47,036 nucleotides of DNA from Geosiphon pyriformis (Eukaryota > Glomeromycota > Glomeromycetes > Archaeosporales > Geosiphonaceae). Below, piece by piece: positions 21,045 through 31,679 of this stretch; position 1 is the stretch's first letter, and every line of letters begins with the position of its first letter. The notes beneath the pieces are model-generated. The model searched no databases, was not told where the DNA came from, and worked only from the letters and a program-made list of their open reading frames with translations. The stretch lies in NCBI GenBank assembly GCA_016748015.1, contig JAAOMT010000008.1, forward strand, positions 61,129 to 108,164. The letters run 5' to 3'. The translations under genes and the position numbers were made by a program.

Positions 21045-22240
21045 TTGTTCAAGGAAAAATTATCTCAAAAAGAACAAAACAACATAAAACAACAATCAAA
21101 ATATTTTATCAATCATCAAAATATACTTTACTGGAAAAACAGAAGAAATTCAGACCAGCCAAGAATAATTACAGAACTGGAAAAAGAGACAATATTGTTT
21201 AACATGTACTCAGATTCAACAGCAGAACATTTTCATAAAGAAACAATCATAGAAAGAACTAGGAAAAGATACTATTGGCCATCAATGTATTCAGACATCA
21301 TCCAGTATGTTCAAAACTGTGATGCTTGTCAGAGAAGAAGAGGAACAAAACCCAGTGAATCATTAAGACCAATCAAAGTAGAACAACCATTCAATCACAT
21401 TGGAATTGACTTAGTCAGATCATTAACAATCACCAGCAAAGGCAACAGATATATTGCAGTAGCCATGAACTATCTCACTAAATGACCAGAAGCAAAAGCC
21501 AAAGAGCAGATGCAGAATCCATTGCTAAATTCGTTTATTAAGATCTGATTTGTTGACACAGATGTCCAAAAGAATTATTATCTGATTAAGGAACTCACTT
21601 TGTAAATAGAACATTAGCAGAATTAAGTCAAAAATTTGGAATAAAAAGACCATTATCATCACCATACTATTCACAAACAAATGGGTTAGTCAAAAAGTTC
21701 AACAGAACACTGTATAAAGCAATAGCCAAAATCAGCCAAGAAAACCAAAACGAATAGCATTTAATCATACCATCAGTATTATTTACATATCAAACAATAA
21801 AACAAGACACTACACAAACAACACTATTTGAATAAGTATATGGTAGAACAGCAACATTACCAGTTGAGATAGAAGTCAAAACATATCCAACAGAACCAAT
21901 AAAAAAAGAGAATTTTCAAAGAACATTGTTAAGAAGAACATATGACTTAATAGAAATATTAGAAAACAAACAGCAAAAAGCAGTTAATAACATCCAAAAG
22001 TCACAAGAGAAACAAAAAGAAAGACATAATAACCAACTATCAGATAAACCAGTTGAATTCAAAATTGGAGACAAAGTATTTCTACATTGTATTAAGATAA
22101 AAAAACAATGAAGTGGAAAATTTGACCCCAAATGAGATAAACCATTTCATATAAAAAAAATTCTTGGAAATGAAGCTTATAAATTAAGATAAAACAACAA
22201 AATCTTAGCCAAAGCAGTACATGGTGATTGACTAAAACCA
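21045..22240 (+). pseudogene. TE-C integrase remnant with GPY/F-like end
   Basis: A 146-codon stretch (21045-21485) carries an HHCC-like finger (E-H-F-H near 21227-21238; C-D-A-C-Q near 21321-21335) and the first catalytic Asp in G-I-D-L-V (21408-21410). A TGA replaces Trp at 21484, and a 1-nt indel follows near 21505. The second Asp is kept (S-D-stop-G-T-H-F-V, 21584-21586). Exactly 36 codons on, the expected Glu reads Lys (21692-21694), so spacing is DD35E with E to K. K-P-F-H-I-K-K-I-L-G-N (22140-22172) resembles the GPY/F module. Inactive. Confidence 0.85.
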
Positions 22241-22372
22241 TATTACCATATAGTATCACCATCTATTAGTAATATTCCACAATTAGGAATACAGAGAATA
22301 CTAGTCCAATCAGATGAGATTCCACAAGATCTGGAACCAATTATAATCATTGAACCAAACACATAAAATTGA

Positions 22373-23065
22373 ACAATAAAAAGAGTATATAAAGACATGG
22401 TAGATATAACAAAAGACTTCAGAAAAATGAAAATCACTAACAATATTCACTCACTAGCACAACAACTCTTCCAACTAATTCAACAACAGAATATAGAAAT
22501 TACTATCAATCAACAAACCATTCGATACTGAGATACCAGAAAAATACCCAAATACAAAAGTCAAAGAAAAACAGAAAACACTATCAACAAAATAGTTCTG
22601 AAGATAAAATTAGCAATAAAAAAACCAACAAGTATCACCACATATCAAGAGTTAACCAAAGAAACTTGAAAATGGTGGATACATGAATTTTTAAGAAACT
22701 TTTGCTATTTCCACTTGGAATGACACTTGAATATTCAAAACCTATACATAGATAAAACAAAGCAATTATTTGACACAACAATATTGCAACAACTAAAACA
22801 GTTTGTGAGAAAAAACAATTTGACTACACAAACAAGAGCCATATATTGGCTATATATGAGATTCTAAGACAGACCAAAAATTCTACTTAATCCAGAAATA
22901 GACTCCATTACAGTTAACAAAATGGGAAAATTAACCAATATTCAATTTGAAAAATTACAGAACAAAATAACCCAAATAATTCTTGAAAAAGAAGTTCAAG
23001 AAATACTCAAAGACAGAGAATTAGAATTAGAAGATTTGAAAGATCTTGATGGAGCTCAATATTAA
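22373..23065 (+). pseudogene. TE-C extra 3' coding stretch between integrase and PPT
   Basis: About 230 codons in one frame after the integrase stop, interrupted by only four in-frame TGA stops, probably former Trp or Arg codons. An ATG is present at 22397. The predicted peptide is Lys/Gln/Ile-rich, with a long helical look, no signal peptide, no membrane segment and no Cys cluster. Its C-terminus (D-L-D-G-A-Q-Y, stop at 23063-23065) is also found at the end of the TE-D internal region, and its C-terminal third aligns with TE-A 10636-10929. It is therefore a conserved part of the element. It could be a Pol extension or a separate accessory protein. I cannot name it. Confidence 0.6.
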
Positions 23066-23080
23066 AAAAAAAGAGAATAA
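23066..23080 (+). promoter_or_regulatory. Polypurine tract of TE-C
   Basis: AAAAAAAGAGAATAA lies immediately before the 3' LTR. TE-D has AAAAGAGGGAATAA in the same position, suggesting G-to-A decay in TE-C. Confidence 0.65.
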
Positions 23081-24683
23081 TATTACTCATAGAACATAGA
23101 GAATATATTAACATATAAATTAGCCAATTAATAGTAGTCATAGTAAATGTGGAATTTTAGGATTCTTCTCAAAAGGAATTACAAGATTCCAGGAATTTCA
23201 GGATTCTTGATGTGAACAATTAAGGAATTAAGAAATCTCAATTATGTATATATAGCAGTAGTACTAAAGGTAAAAAAGACAGAATCCTTTAGTTAGAAAC
23301 CTCTTAGTTTAGATCTAATCTAAGTAGCCTTTCACATCACAAATATTAATAAATAATTATTTACTATCGCAAATCTACTTCCCACTATTAACATTTTATG
23401 TTGACAGTAATTGACACTTAACTACACTGAAACAATAGCTCTTGATCATGGCTATTGACAGGATACTAACATTCATTGCCATGGCTTATTTCTCTTTTAT
23501 TTTGTTATTTCTTTGTTTTACTAATTAATTGAAGATTAAGCACTAAATTATTAATGTCAAGAATAGCCTGGTAAAAGACCTCAAAGGAAAGAGTATAGGA
23601 ATTAAGAATTTAAGGATAGTGTTACTCATAAAATATAGGAAGTATATATTAGCATAAATTAGCCAATCAGAAGTAGTCATAGTAAATATGGAATTCTAGG
23701 ATTCCTTTCAAGAGGAATCACAGGATTCCAAGAATTTCAGGATTCTCGTACAAAGAATCACAGGATTCCAGAATTCCAGGATTTCTGGTGTGAAGAATTG
23801 AAGAATTGAAGAATCTCAATTATGTATATATAGCAGTAATGCTAGAAGTAGAAAAGACAGAATTCCTTAATTAGAAAACCTTCCATTCCAAAAATATTAA
23901 TAAATAATTATTCATCATCTCAATTTACTCTCCACTATTAACACTCCATGTTGATAGTAATCAATACTTAATCACACTGGAACAATAGCTCTTGATCACA
24001 GCTATTGACAGAATACTAACTTGTAATTGCTTTTATTCATTTCTTTATCTTCTTTATTTTTTTTTATTTTCTTTTGTTATTTTATTGATTTTACTAAATT
24101 GATTAAGAATTAAGTGCTGAGATACAGACATTATAGGAACTGGTAAAAAACCCATGAAACAAGGGTAGAACACTCATAGATTTGAGGATAACTTACCAAG
24201 AGGATTACTGGTCATGACGCTGAGAAAAAAATTTGATGAAACTGGCATTTCAGAAAGCTATAGATAAAACCATCAATTATATCTCTGTTCATTATACAAA
24301 GAACTCAACAAAAAACCTTTCAGATAACAACACCTTTAGATATTATCAACAACTTTATCAATTGAGCACCAAGTTACAGATTTGTTATTGATTCGAAACT
24401 CCAAATAATCACCCATAACAATAGCTTACCAGAAGGGCATCTCTGCCAAGATTACCAGCCACCACACTAAGAAAGAAATTCAATGGAATTGCGATTCCGG
24501 GAGACTACTGAAAACAGCTATTAAATCTCTGTCTATTATACAAGAAACTCTACAACAAATCTTCAAATATCCAAAACATTAAGATACAAACAACCTACAG
24601 ATATTAGCAACACCATTCATCAATTGAGCACCAAGTTACAGATTTGTTATTTGATTTGAAACCCCAAATAATCATCTGTAACA
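23081..24683 (+). repeat. 3' LTR of TE-C, split by a solo LTR
   Basis: The left part, 23081-23619, begins TATTACTCATAGAACATAG (TG to TA at the first bases) and matches 13867 up to AAGGATA. The right part, 24421-24683, resumes at ATAGCTTACCAGAAGGGCATC and matches 14403-14663, ending CTGTAACA. Removing 23620-24424 restores a normal LTR of about 800 bp. CCAT follows at 24684. Confidence 0.9.
23620..24420 (+). mobile_element. Solo LTR inserted within the TE-C 3' LTR
   Basis: An 801-bp LTR with TGTTA at its left end and TAACA at its right, and no internal region. ATAG lies immediately before (23616-23619) and immediately after (24421-24424), an exact 4-bp target duplication. It is related to the LTR it entered but distinct, with an extra GAATTC/GGATTC unit near 23720-23790 and a shortened R-like region. 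Solo LTRs arise by recombination between the two LTRs of a full element, so a full insertion once stood here. Confidence 0.92.
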
Positions 24684-25294
24684 CCATTACAAAAGATATC
24701 ATTCTGGCTATTATATTTTCTTTCGACATAAACAGCCTGGAAACAATCAATCTTTTTAGTAAAGCTGTTATCAATTAAAACAAACCAATAATAGCTATGT
24801 ACGCTGATATCAGAGTTGAAAACATAGACATTAAACTAATTCTCAACAGTGGATCTACAGGTAGTATAATTACAAAACAACTTATAGACCAATTAGATTG
24901 CCAAGTAGATCAAGTGGCTATTGTTTATATTATTACAGCATATAAAAACACTAAAACTCTCATTGGAGAAATTGATAATTTTCTCTTTAAATTTAGCAGA
25001 ATATAAATATCTACTAAAGTTCTCATCATGGAAGCCACATAATACCAGGCCCTTATAGAAAATAACTGGTTAACTAAAGCTTATATTATGCTGGACTGGA
25101 ATACCCAGAAAATTCAAATCACCTTTAACAGGTGCCATGCCAGAGTACCAGCCATATATGAACACTTCAAAATAGAAACTTTAGAACAACTCTTAATCAA
25201 ATTTAAAGAACTCATTAATCAGCCAATCTTAAAAACCTATCAAGTTTTCTGGACTAATAACTACAGAACAGAGTTATCACCACTTCCCAGTTAG
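24684..25294 (+). pseudogene. TE-B aspartic protease domain remnant
   Basis: TE-B resumes after TE-C. S-F-D-I-N (near 24720) and A-M-Y-A-D-I-R-V-E (24793-24819) lead to the active strand I-L-N-S-G-S-T-G, where the catalytic triplet D-S-G reads N-S-G (24845-24853). G-E-I-D-N-F and V-L-I-M-E-A-T follow as in TE-C. A second open part (25088-25294) covers the end of the domain and the linker. Inactive through loss of Asp and the TAA at 25004-25006. Confidence 0.82.
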
Positions 25295-26150
25295 AAAGAA
25301 AAAAACAAAAAAAAAGTTAAAGAAAAACTTCAGTTAATGTTAACAGTATATAAAGTTCCAAATCAAAAACATCAAAACTATTGATTCCCAAAACTAATCT
25401 GTGTTAATTGTAAAAAAAAGCTATCTTTTATAGACACATGTATTGGAGATAATGAAAAATGACCCACTGCCACCAAATATTATTGTAGATCTTGTGTATT
25501 AAAAAAATTTAAATGACCAAAACAACAAGATAAATGGAAATATACATTATGTTTCACATGTGGAGAAATCCTGCCAGATGAAGAATTTTGAAATAATATA
25601 CTTGGCAGAAAAGAAACATACAATAAAGCATGTTAATACACAATTTTGATCAATAATTGGATACAAAAAAAAACTTTAATTAAAGATATCTGGAGATAGA
25701 CACTAATATAATTGAAGAATTATTCACATAATAAGCATAAAATCTGGAGAATAGCAAGTGCAAAAGCTAAAGATATTACACTCCATGAAATATGAGAAAT
25801 TAATAAGAACTTATTTATGCCTGAATATAATAAACTTAATTATGTCACAAATAATTTTTTTACAGATAATCTGGATGCATTTTAAGATCAATTAGGAACT
25901 GGCTTCTATTTGAAAAGAATAAAAACAAAGACTAGCTGATCTTAATACAAAGCTGTATAATTATTGTCTGATCTTATGCTATTTTCAGTATTGCAATGAG
26001 TGTAATCTCCTATTCAATCCACTTTTAAAAATATTATATCCTATTACAAAATTAACAAAATCCAAAAAAAAATATGAATTATCTATCAAGGACATATTAT
26101 TTCAAGAGTTAAAGAAAACTACCAAAGTAAAACAATACCTTACTTATTCT
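25295..26150 (+). pseudogene. TE-B Cys-rich (probable zinc-binding) module and linker
   Basis: The same cysteine order as in TE-A and TE-C: I-C-V-N-C-K-K-K (Cys codon at 25400-25402), Y-Y-C-R-S-C (near 25483), L-C-F-T-C-G (near 25549), then the final pair decayed to Y-N-K-A-C (ends 25633). A linker to the dUTPase follows, with many stops. The third independent copy of this module supports it as a real part of the lineage. Confidence 0.65.
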
Positions 26151-26610
26151 GATCTTTCCAAAGAATTAGAATTAAAGTGGTATAGTAACAATAATAAAGA
26201 AATATGTTCTGAAAAAGCATATAACATTGATGCTAGTTTTGATTTAAGATACTCTGAAAATTTATCTGTAATAATAGTCTCACACTTCCTTGTAGCAATA
26301 GATCTTAAAATAGCATTAGAAATTTCTGTTAGTACAATAGTACAAGTAGTATTTAGATCTAATCTTGCAAAGAAAAAAATCAATGTAAAAAGAGGAATCA
26401 TTAATGCCAGTTATATTAGAAACATTATTATAATACTACAAAACAATTCAGATAGATTCTACAAAATAGAATCACAAAAAAAGATTGTTCAAGCTATCTT
26501 TCTATTCTTTGTGAAAATATTACAACTAGCTTCAGTTACAACATGAAAAAAGTTGGGTCTTACTGCCCAAAGAATCAATAAGTTTGGATCAAATGCATGA
26601 AAAAACATAC
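26151..26610 (+). pseudogene. TE-B dUTPase domain remnant
   Basis: Motif 1 I-D-A-S-F-D-L-R-Y (near 26225-26255), motif 2 F-R-S-N-L-A-K-K-K (near 26350-26380), motif 3 I-I-N-A-S-Y-I-R-N-I (26398-26427), motif 4 K-K-I-V-Q-A-I-F (near 26475-26500), and motif 5 A-Q-R-I-N-K-F-G-S-N-A (near 26565-26600, where G-F-G-S-T-G is expected). Upstream, the L-E-L-K-W-Y-S-N-N-N segment matches the TE-C phrase L-K-W-F-S-N-N-N. It is readable nearly throughout, with stops only after motif 4. Inactive because motifs 3 and 5 are altered. Confidence 0.85.
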
Positions 26611-27119
26611 TAGTTAATTTTATAGAAAAAAACAGTAATCAAATAAAACTTATCTACACTAATACAGTTATCTTTATCTCTTTATATAGATAATATATTC
26701 TTAAAGTAGATTGAAAAATCCAGAATCAAGTCATATTATTCAAAGCCAACCCCAAGATCTGTTTTTTAGCCAATGTAACCAATCTGTATATACCAATTAA
26801 AGCTTATAACCATTTAAAAATTTCTATCTACAATTACATAGAAAATACCATCAAAATCCTAGAAGAAACTCTTATTGGTTTCATATCTCCAGACATTTAG
26901 AATCCAGAAAAACTTCAACCTATTTCAGACTTTGCACAATTATTTTGATTTTGTGACATTATTTTACAAGTATGAGACCTGTTAAAAAAAAGTTATCTGT
27001 TTACACCAGAAAAATCAACAAACTAAACTTGAAAAACTTGAGCATGTTACAACAGATACAACTCAAAGTTCTGCTAAACTAATATGCCAATGTTTTTGCC
27101 AACAAAAATGAATTTAGAT
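26611..27119 (+). pseudogene. TE-B linker between dUTPase and RT
   Basis: This matches the beta-rich region of TE-C (19141-19602), including I-K-A-Y-N-H-L-K-I-S-I-Y-N and an I-L-E-E-T-L-I-G-F segment near 26800-26890, then Y-A-N-V-F-A-N-K-N-E-F (near 27083-27115), which parallels D-I-F-A-S-K-N-K-F in TE-C and opens RT. Multiple stops. Confidence 0.55.
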
Positions 27120-28013
27120 GTACTAATATCATGAAACACCAGATTAACATAAAAAACACTCGACCTATTAAACAATAGATCTACTAAGTACTCCTATTCA
27201 GCAATAATCTAATTAAGCAAGAAGTACAACAAATGTTTGACAACAGTCTGATCAAAAAATTATGAAATCTTTGGTTCTTTTCAGTTGTATTAGTCATAAA
27301 GAAAAATGGGAAGATAAGGTTCTGCATGGACTATTGAAAACTAAATAGTGTCATTTAAGAAGATAATTATTTCACTTCTCTTATTTAAGAAATTCTAAAC
27401 AATTTGGGAAATAAAAAATAGTTCTCATTATTAGACTTTGCCAGTGGATATTGCCAAGTCAAAATAGATTCAAAGAACAAAAAAAAAATAGCATTTACTA
27501 TACAAGATGAGAATTTTGAGTTTAATATGATGTTTTTTGGGTTTTGTAATGCTCCCACTACTTTTCAGTGGCTAATAAATATTGTATATAGAGAAATCCT
27601 GTGAAAATCAGTCATAGTATATTTGAATGATATTAATGTGTTTTCTGAAACTTTCAATGATTATCTACTCTATTTCCAACAAGTTTTTAAGCACTTCTAA
27701 GACACAAAACTAAAATTCAACCCTAGATAAATGCTTCTTTGAAAAGAAAAAACTAAAATTTTTAGAACATTTGATTGGCAAAGATAAAGTCAAATTTGAT
27801 CCAAACAAAGTACAAAAAGTTAGAGATTTTTTAGTCCCAACTAACTTATGAAAACTGAGAAGATTCTTAGAACTGACTGAATACTATTATCAGTTTATTA
27901 AAGAATTCTCAGATATCACCAAACTTTTTCACCACTTACTGTTAAAACATGTATCATATCTCTAAAAAAAAAAACAACAAAAAGCATTTGATTATACTAC
28001 ACAACTATATTAA
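27120..28013 (+). pseudogene. TE-B reverse transcriptase remnant, cut by the LINE
   Basis: RT blocks are visible in pieces: V-V-L-V-I-K-K-N-G-K-I-R-F-C-M-D-Y (near 27285-27335), L-L-D-F-A-S-G-Y-C-Q-V (motif A Asp present, near 27430-27462), F-F-G-F-C-N-A-P-T-T-F-Q-W-L (near 27532-27575), and Y-L-N-D (27620-27631) where Y-x-D-D is expected. Connection-domain pieces follow to a Q-Q-K-A-F-D-like segment (near 27972). The sequence then changes abruptly to the 3' end of the minus-strand LINE. The exact junction (about 28013, within 15 bp) is not marked by a clear poly-T tract. Confidence 0.82.
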
Positions 28014-29795
28014 CTATAATTTTGCTAGCAGCACCAGCAAAAAACAGACAGCCAACACTTAGACCAAAATTGGTGGCATGATCTTTCTCAATTCTTAGCA
28101 AATAAGCAACACTACTTGAAATCTTAATAGAAAGACCCCAAACAATATTATATACAGATTCATTGACATGTATCAATTCTTGACACTTTATATCAGTCCA
28201 AAGTTTTAAATTAAGCATTCAGATTTACTTCCTATGGCCAGTAACCACATCCCAAACAAACTTAATTAGATTATATGTCATGAACTTAGTATTTTCAAAA
28301 GAGGTCTTAGTTTCTACCAACCAATTCTCAAATATGAACCCCTTGTATAAAATTGTATAAAGTCTAACATCAGAAGCAGATAAAGCTAAAGATTGAAAAA
28401 CCACAGATAATAACAAGATTGTACTAGTTAGAGACTTCCAAAAAGAGGAATGCTTGCTCAATAAGCCTTAATACATCAAAAAGTCTAAGCCATAAACAAA
28501 ACTATGATCTGAAAAATTTACCTCCTTACAATACACACACAAAACACTAGGATAGCTGCTATTATACAAGCACTTTCTAACAGCCACAAACAGCCTTCTG
28601 TGCAAAGCTTTTATCAAATATGTGTACAAGCCAAAAGTGGCTTTGCTTGTATATCTAGTGAACATATAGGAATCAGAGTGCCAGACTGAAGCAGTACAAA
28701 CCCAATTAATGTTACCAACTTGTAAATAATTCATAACACTCAAACCTGGTTTAAATTCCCATCGAAAATGCCTAACAGTATCATTTGTTGTTTTAACAAA
28801 ACAATATGCATTGCCAGAAATTCTTACCATCTGCCATCAAAAATTTTTCCTTGACATTTGCTGAAAAAACAAGCCCCAATGTGGTGGTCAGATTAGCCAA
28901 CCTATTAGCATACTCATTACCCAATACACCAGAATGACCCTTTACTTTTGCTCAAGTAACAAAAATATTTCTACATTTGACTAAATTGCTAATATGATAG
29001 TGCTCTATCCAGCACCTGTTGTGAAAATCAGGAGCCACCAATTTCAATTTAGTCTGACAAGCATCTAAAAAAGCCTAACTGTCAGAAAAAACTGTAACTT
29101 TAGAAAAAGCCAGAATATACTTAAGAGTCAAAGCAACAGTCTGTATTTCAGCCAAGATAGATGATAACAAACCATAAACCTCCACTTTTACATGCAAACT
29201 CAGATCAGAAAAATAGGTGGCAGTCCCTCTAGCAGTACTAGATGTACCAAAGTTTTTAACAAAACCATTAACATAAATCAAGATCTCAGGCAAAAAAGCA
29301 TTTTTCAAACTAGAGTAAATAACACCAATACTGTCTGTATTAGAAATATTTTGATTGGAATAGTGTCTAAAAATAGAAAGAGGACCTTTGACCAGACCAC
29401 CATCTTTAACAAACTCTGAAATTAGTGTGAATCAAATGAAGACTGAACTTTTAGAATCCAATCATTTCCAACAACAAAAATTCTTTTAATTAAAACATTC
29501 ACCATGGTTGTTCAAAAACTGATCCACAAAAATAATCTCAAATTGCTTCAGTAATCTGCAAAACTGAAGATATAGTGACTGACCTAAAATATCCAAAACA
29601 GAAAAGCTATGCTTAAGACAAAAAGCATTGGACGAGTCATTGACCAAGAAAATCTCATTACACAAAAAAATTTTAGTAACACTAACCAAGAAATTGTTTA
29701 CTAAATTAACCATTAACTTAACAAAAAACTGAAAAGAGTTTCGAAGTATCTAGCCCAAAACTTGCAAATTCATTGACTTATGTTCAAAAAGCTGA
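28013..29795 (-). pseudogene. LINE copy 1 ORF2: C-terminal part with RNase H
   Basis: Continues the protein after TE-D: D-Q-L-F-E-H-K-S, then 29713-29486. RNase H begins near 29308 (the E-I-L-I-Y-V-N-G-F segment; D is expected where N stands), with I-L-A-E-I-Q-T-V-A-L-T-L and T-V-F-S-D-S (near 29085), and V-K-G-H-S-G-V-L-G-N-E-Y-A-N-R-L-A (near 28955-28905) closing the domain. A final segment (28830-28468) holds C-V-Y-C and a following S-D-H, as in the terminal finger of related LINEs. Decayed to the junction with TE-B near 28013. Confidence 0.82.
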
Positions 29796-30775
29796 TGTTA
29801 TTCATAAAATATAGGAAGTATATTAGAATATAAATTAGCCAATCAGAAAGAGATGTAGTAAATGTGAAATTCCAGAATTCCTCTCAAAGAAATTGCAAAA
29901 TTCCAGGAATTTCAGAATTTTCATATGAAAAATTGCAGGATTTCAGAATTCCAAGATTCCTGTATGAGAAATTGCAGAATTCCAGGAATTTCAGAATTCC
30001 TGGCTAGAAAATTGAGGAATTTAAGAAATCTTATATAATATAAATTATATATATATAGTAAGAGTATTAAAAGCAAAAAAAGCAATACCAAGAGAATTCA
30101 AGAATTCTAGGAGAATTCAATAGAGTTTTATTAATTTAGAACAATTTTTTTTCTTCTCTATTTATTAACTCTTATTTCAAGAATAGTTGCTATCAACCGA
30201 AATAAAATTATATAAATAAAAGATCTCTCCAATTCTTCAAATCCATGTTATTGTTTTTTGTTTGAAAATATAATCACTCTTCTATTTATCAACACTTTAT
30301 GTTAATAAAATCCAACACTTAACTATATTAGAACAATAGCTCTTGATCACAGCTATTAACGGAATACTAATTTTTTCTTTTCTTTTTATTTTTTTTTATT
30401 TTTTTTTATTTTTTTTTCTTTTGTTTGTTGATTTACTACTGATTAAAGAGATTAAGCACTGAGTAATTGACATTAAGGATAGCTTGGTAAAAGACCCAAA
30501 AATAAGGGTAGAATTATATATATTAATAGATAGCTTACCAGAAGGGCATGACTGCCAGATTAAACCAGCCACCATGCTGAAAACAGAAATTGGGAAAATG
30601 ACTTGAAAAATCAACCAAAACCAACCATAGTGAATCTCTGTCCATTATACAAAAAACTCAACCAAAACCTTCAGATCAACAAAATCTTCAGATATTACCA
30701 ACAACATTATATTAATTAAGCACCAAGTTACAAGTTTGTTATTTGATTTGAAATCCCAAATAATCATCTATAACA
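29796..30775 (+). repeat. 5' LTR of TE-D
   Basis: Starts TGTTATTCATAAAATATAGG and ends CTATAACA. It matches 32124-33108 from end to end and is related to, but longer than, the TE-C LTR. It has an enlarged GAATTCC/AGAATTC block (29870-30020), a TATATATATA box near 30045-30056, and a T-rich slippage tract (30372-30422). Confidence 0.92.
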
Positions 30776-30795
30776 TTTGGTGCTTCTTGTGAGAT
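30776..30795 (+). promoter_or_regulatory. Primer binding site of TE-D
   Basis: TTTGGTGCTTCTTGTGAG directly follows the LTR end TAACA. TGGTGC is kept, and one C-to-T change lies in the later part relative to the other elements. Confidence 0.65.
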
Positions 30796-30836
30796 ATAAT
30801 CCAACAGAAAACCAGCACCAGCAACAACTATATAAG

Positions 30837-30930
30837 AAAGTGGCAGACCAAGAGAAAACAAAAAAAAATCACTTAAAATTTGCAAAATCCTTATTTTACC
30901 ATTACCTTTGAAAAACTCATTAAACCTCAT
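30837..30930 (+). pseudogene. TE-D gag start relic
   Basis: AAAGTGGCAGACCAAGAGAA opens a peptide that parallels the TE-C gag start (a charged E-K-x-x-x-x-N-H-L-x-F-A-K segment). It soon ends at a stop and runs into the minisatellite. The first codon is again GTG and not ATG. Confidence 0.5.
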
Positions 30931-31350
30931 TAAATTAAAACTCCAATTATTTAAGACCCAATTATTAAAATCCTGAACATTCGAAAATTACTGTTGATAA
31001 ATTTGTTAAAAACTTGTTAAATTAAAACTTCATTTATTCAAAACCTGATTGTTAAAACTCTGAACATTTGAAACTTATTTTTGATAAATTTGTTAAATTA
31101 AAACTTTGATTATTCAAGACCTAATCATTAAAACTTTGAACATTTGAAAATTACCATTGATAAATTTGTTAAAAACTCATTAAATTAAAACTCTGATTAT
31201 TTAAGACTCAATTATTAAAACCCCAAACATTCAAAAATTACCATTGATAAATTTGTTAAAACTCATTAAATTAAAACTTTGTTTATTCAAAACCTGATCA
31301 TTAAAACCCTGAACATTTGAAACTTATCTTTAATAAACTTGTTAAAACTT
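30930..31350 (+). repeat. Minisatellite, five units of ~76-87 bp inside TE-D
   Basis: Units begin with TTAAATTAAAACT at about 30930, 31017, 31093, 31180 and 31265. Each runs through TTATTCAAGACC, AATTATTAAAA, GAACATT and TTGATAAATTTGTTAAAA. One reading frame gives a recurring Pro/Ile/Leu-rich peptide (D-P-I-I-K-T-type) interrupted by stops, so it may once have been coding. Degenerate pieces continue to about 31540. No such repeat is seen in TE-A or TE-C. Confidence 0.8.
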
Positions 31351-31679
31351 GTTAAAACTCCAATTATTCAAGACCCAATTATTCAAAAAACCCAAACATT
31401 CAAAACCTGATAATTTCAACTCTGCTATTATACAAAAAAACTTATTGTCAATAAAACTCATTAAACCTTTAGCAATTCAAACTCTGGGAATTATTAAAAA
31501 ACCCAAACATTCGAAGTCCAATAAATTCCAAATCCCACTATCATACAAGGAAATTTATCTTTGATAGCCCAATAAAACTTAATTTTCACAGTACCAATAA
31601 ATCAGCAAAACTCACTTGATGGCTCTAAGTCAGAATATTAGAATATAGTTACAATCCACTTCCATGTATCATATATTCG

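Larger units (their letters stand above)
13867..24683 (+). mobile_element. TE-C: Ty3/gypsy retrotransposon with dUTPase, inserted in TE-B
   Basis: The best preserved element. It has a 5' LTR (13867-14663), PBS, one long Gag-PR-Cys-dUTPase frame, RT, RNase H, integrase, an extra 3' coding stretch, a PPT and a 3' LTR (23081-24683, itself split by a solo LTR). The flanks are CCAT (13863-13866) and CCAT (24684-24687), an exact 4-bp target duplication. From 14726 to 19057, gag, protease, Cys module and most of the dUTPase keep the same frame, with only stop codons and no shift. This suggests a single Gag-Pol polyprotein ancestrally. A 1-nt loss near 19058 and later indels break the rest. Confidence 0.93.
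1158..28013 (+). mobile_element. TE-B: old Ty3/gypsy element in three exposed pieces
   Basis: TE-B is the host of the whole nest. Its exposed pieces are the 5' LTR and leader (1158-2126), gag (11882-13866) and PR, Cys module, dUTPase and RT (24684-28013). Read in order, these reconstruct the left three quarters of a Ty3-type element in the same domain order as TE-A and TE-C. TE-A separates leader from gag, TE-C separates gag from PR, and a minus-strand LINE replaces everything after early RNase H. No RNase H remainder, integrase or 3' LTR of TE-B is recognisable after the LINE, so it was deleted, has decayed or lies outside the window. All frames carry many stops. Confidence 0.8.

Noticed and set aside
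22373-23065. An env-like gene after TE-C integrase
   Set aside because: No signal peptide, no transmembrane segment and no Cys pattern. It was kept only as an unknown extra coding stretch.
30372-30422. T-rich tract as the reversed poly-A tail of a LINE
   Set aside because: It lies inside the TE-D LTR and recurs at the same LTR position elsewhere (32680-32757, 24050-24070, 11520-11570), so it is an LTR feature.
30930-31350. CRISPR array
   Set aside because: Units are contiguous imperfect tandem repeats without unique spacers, inside an LTR element with eukaryote-type features.
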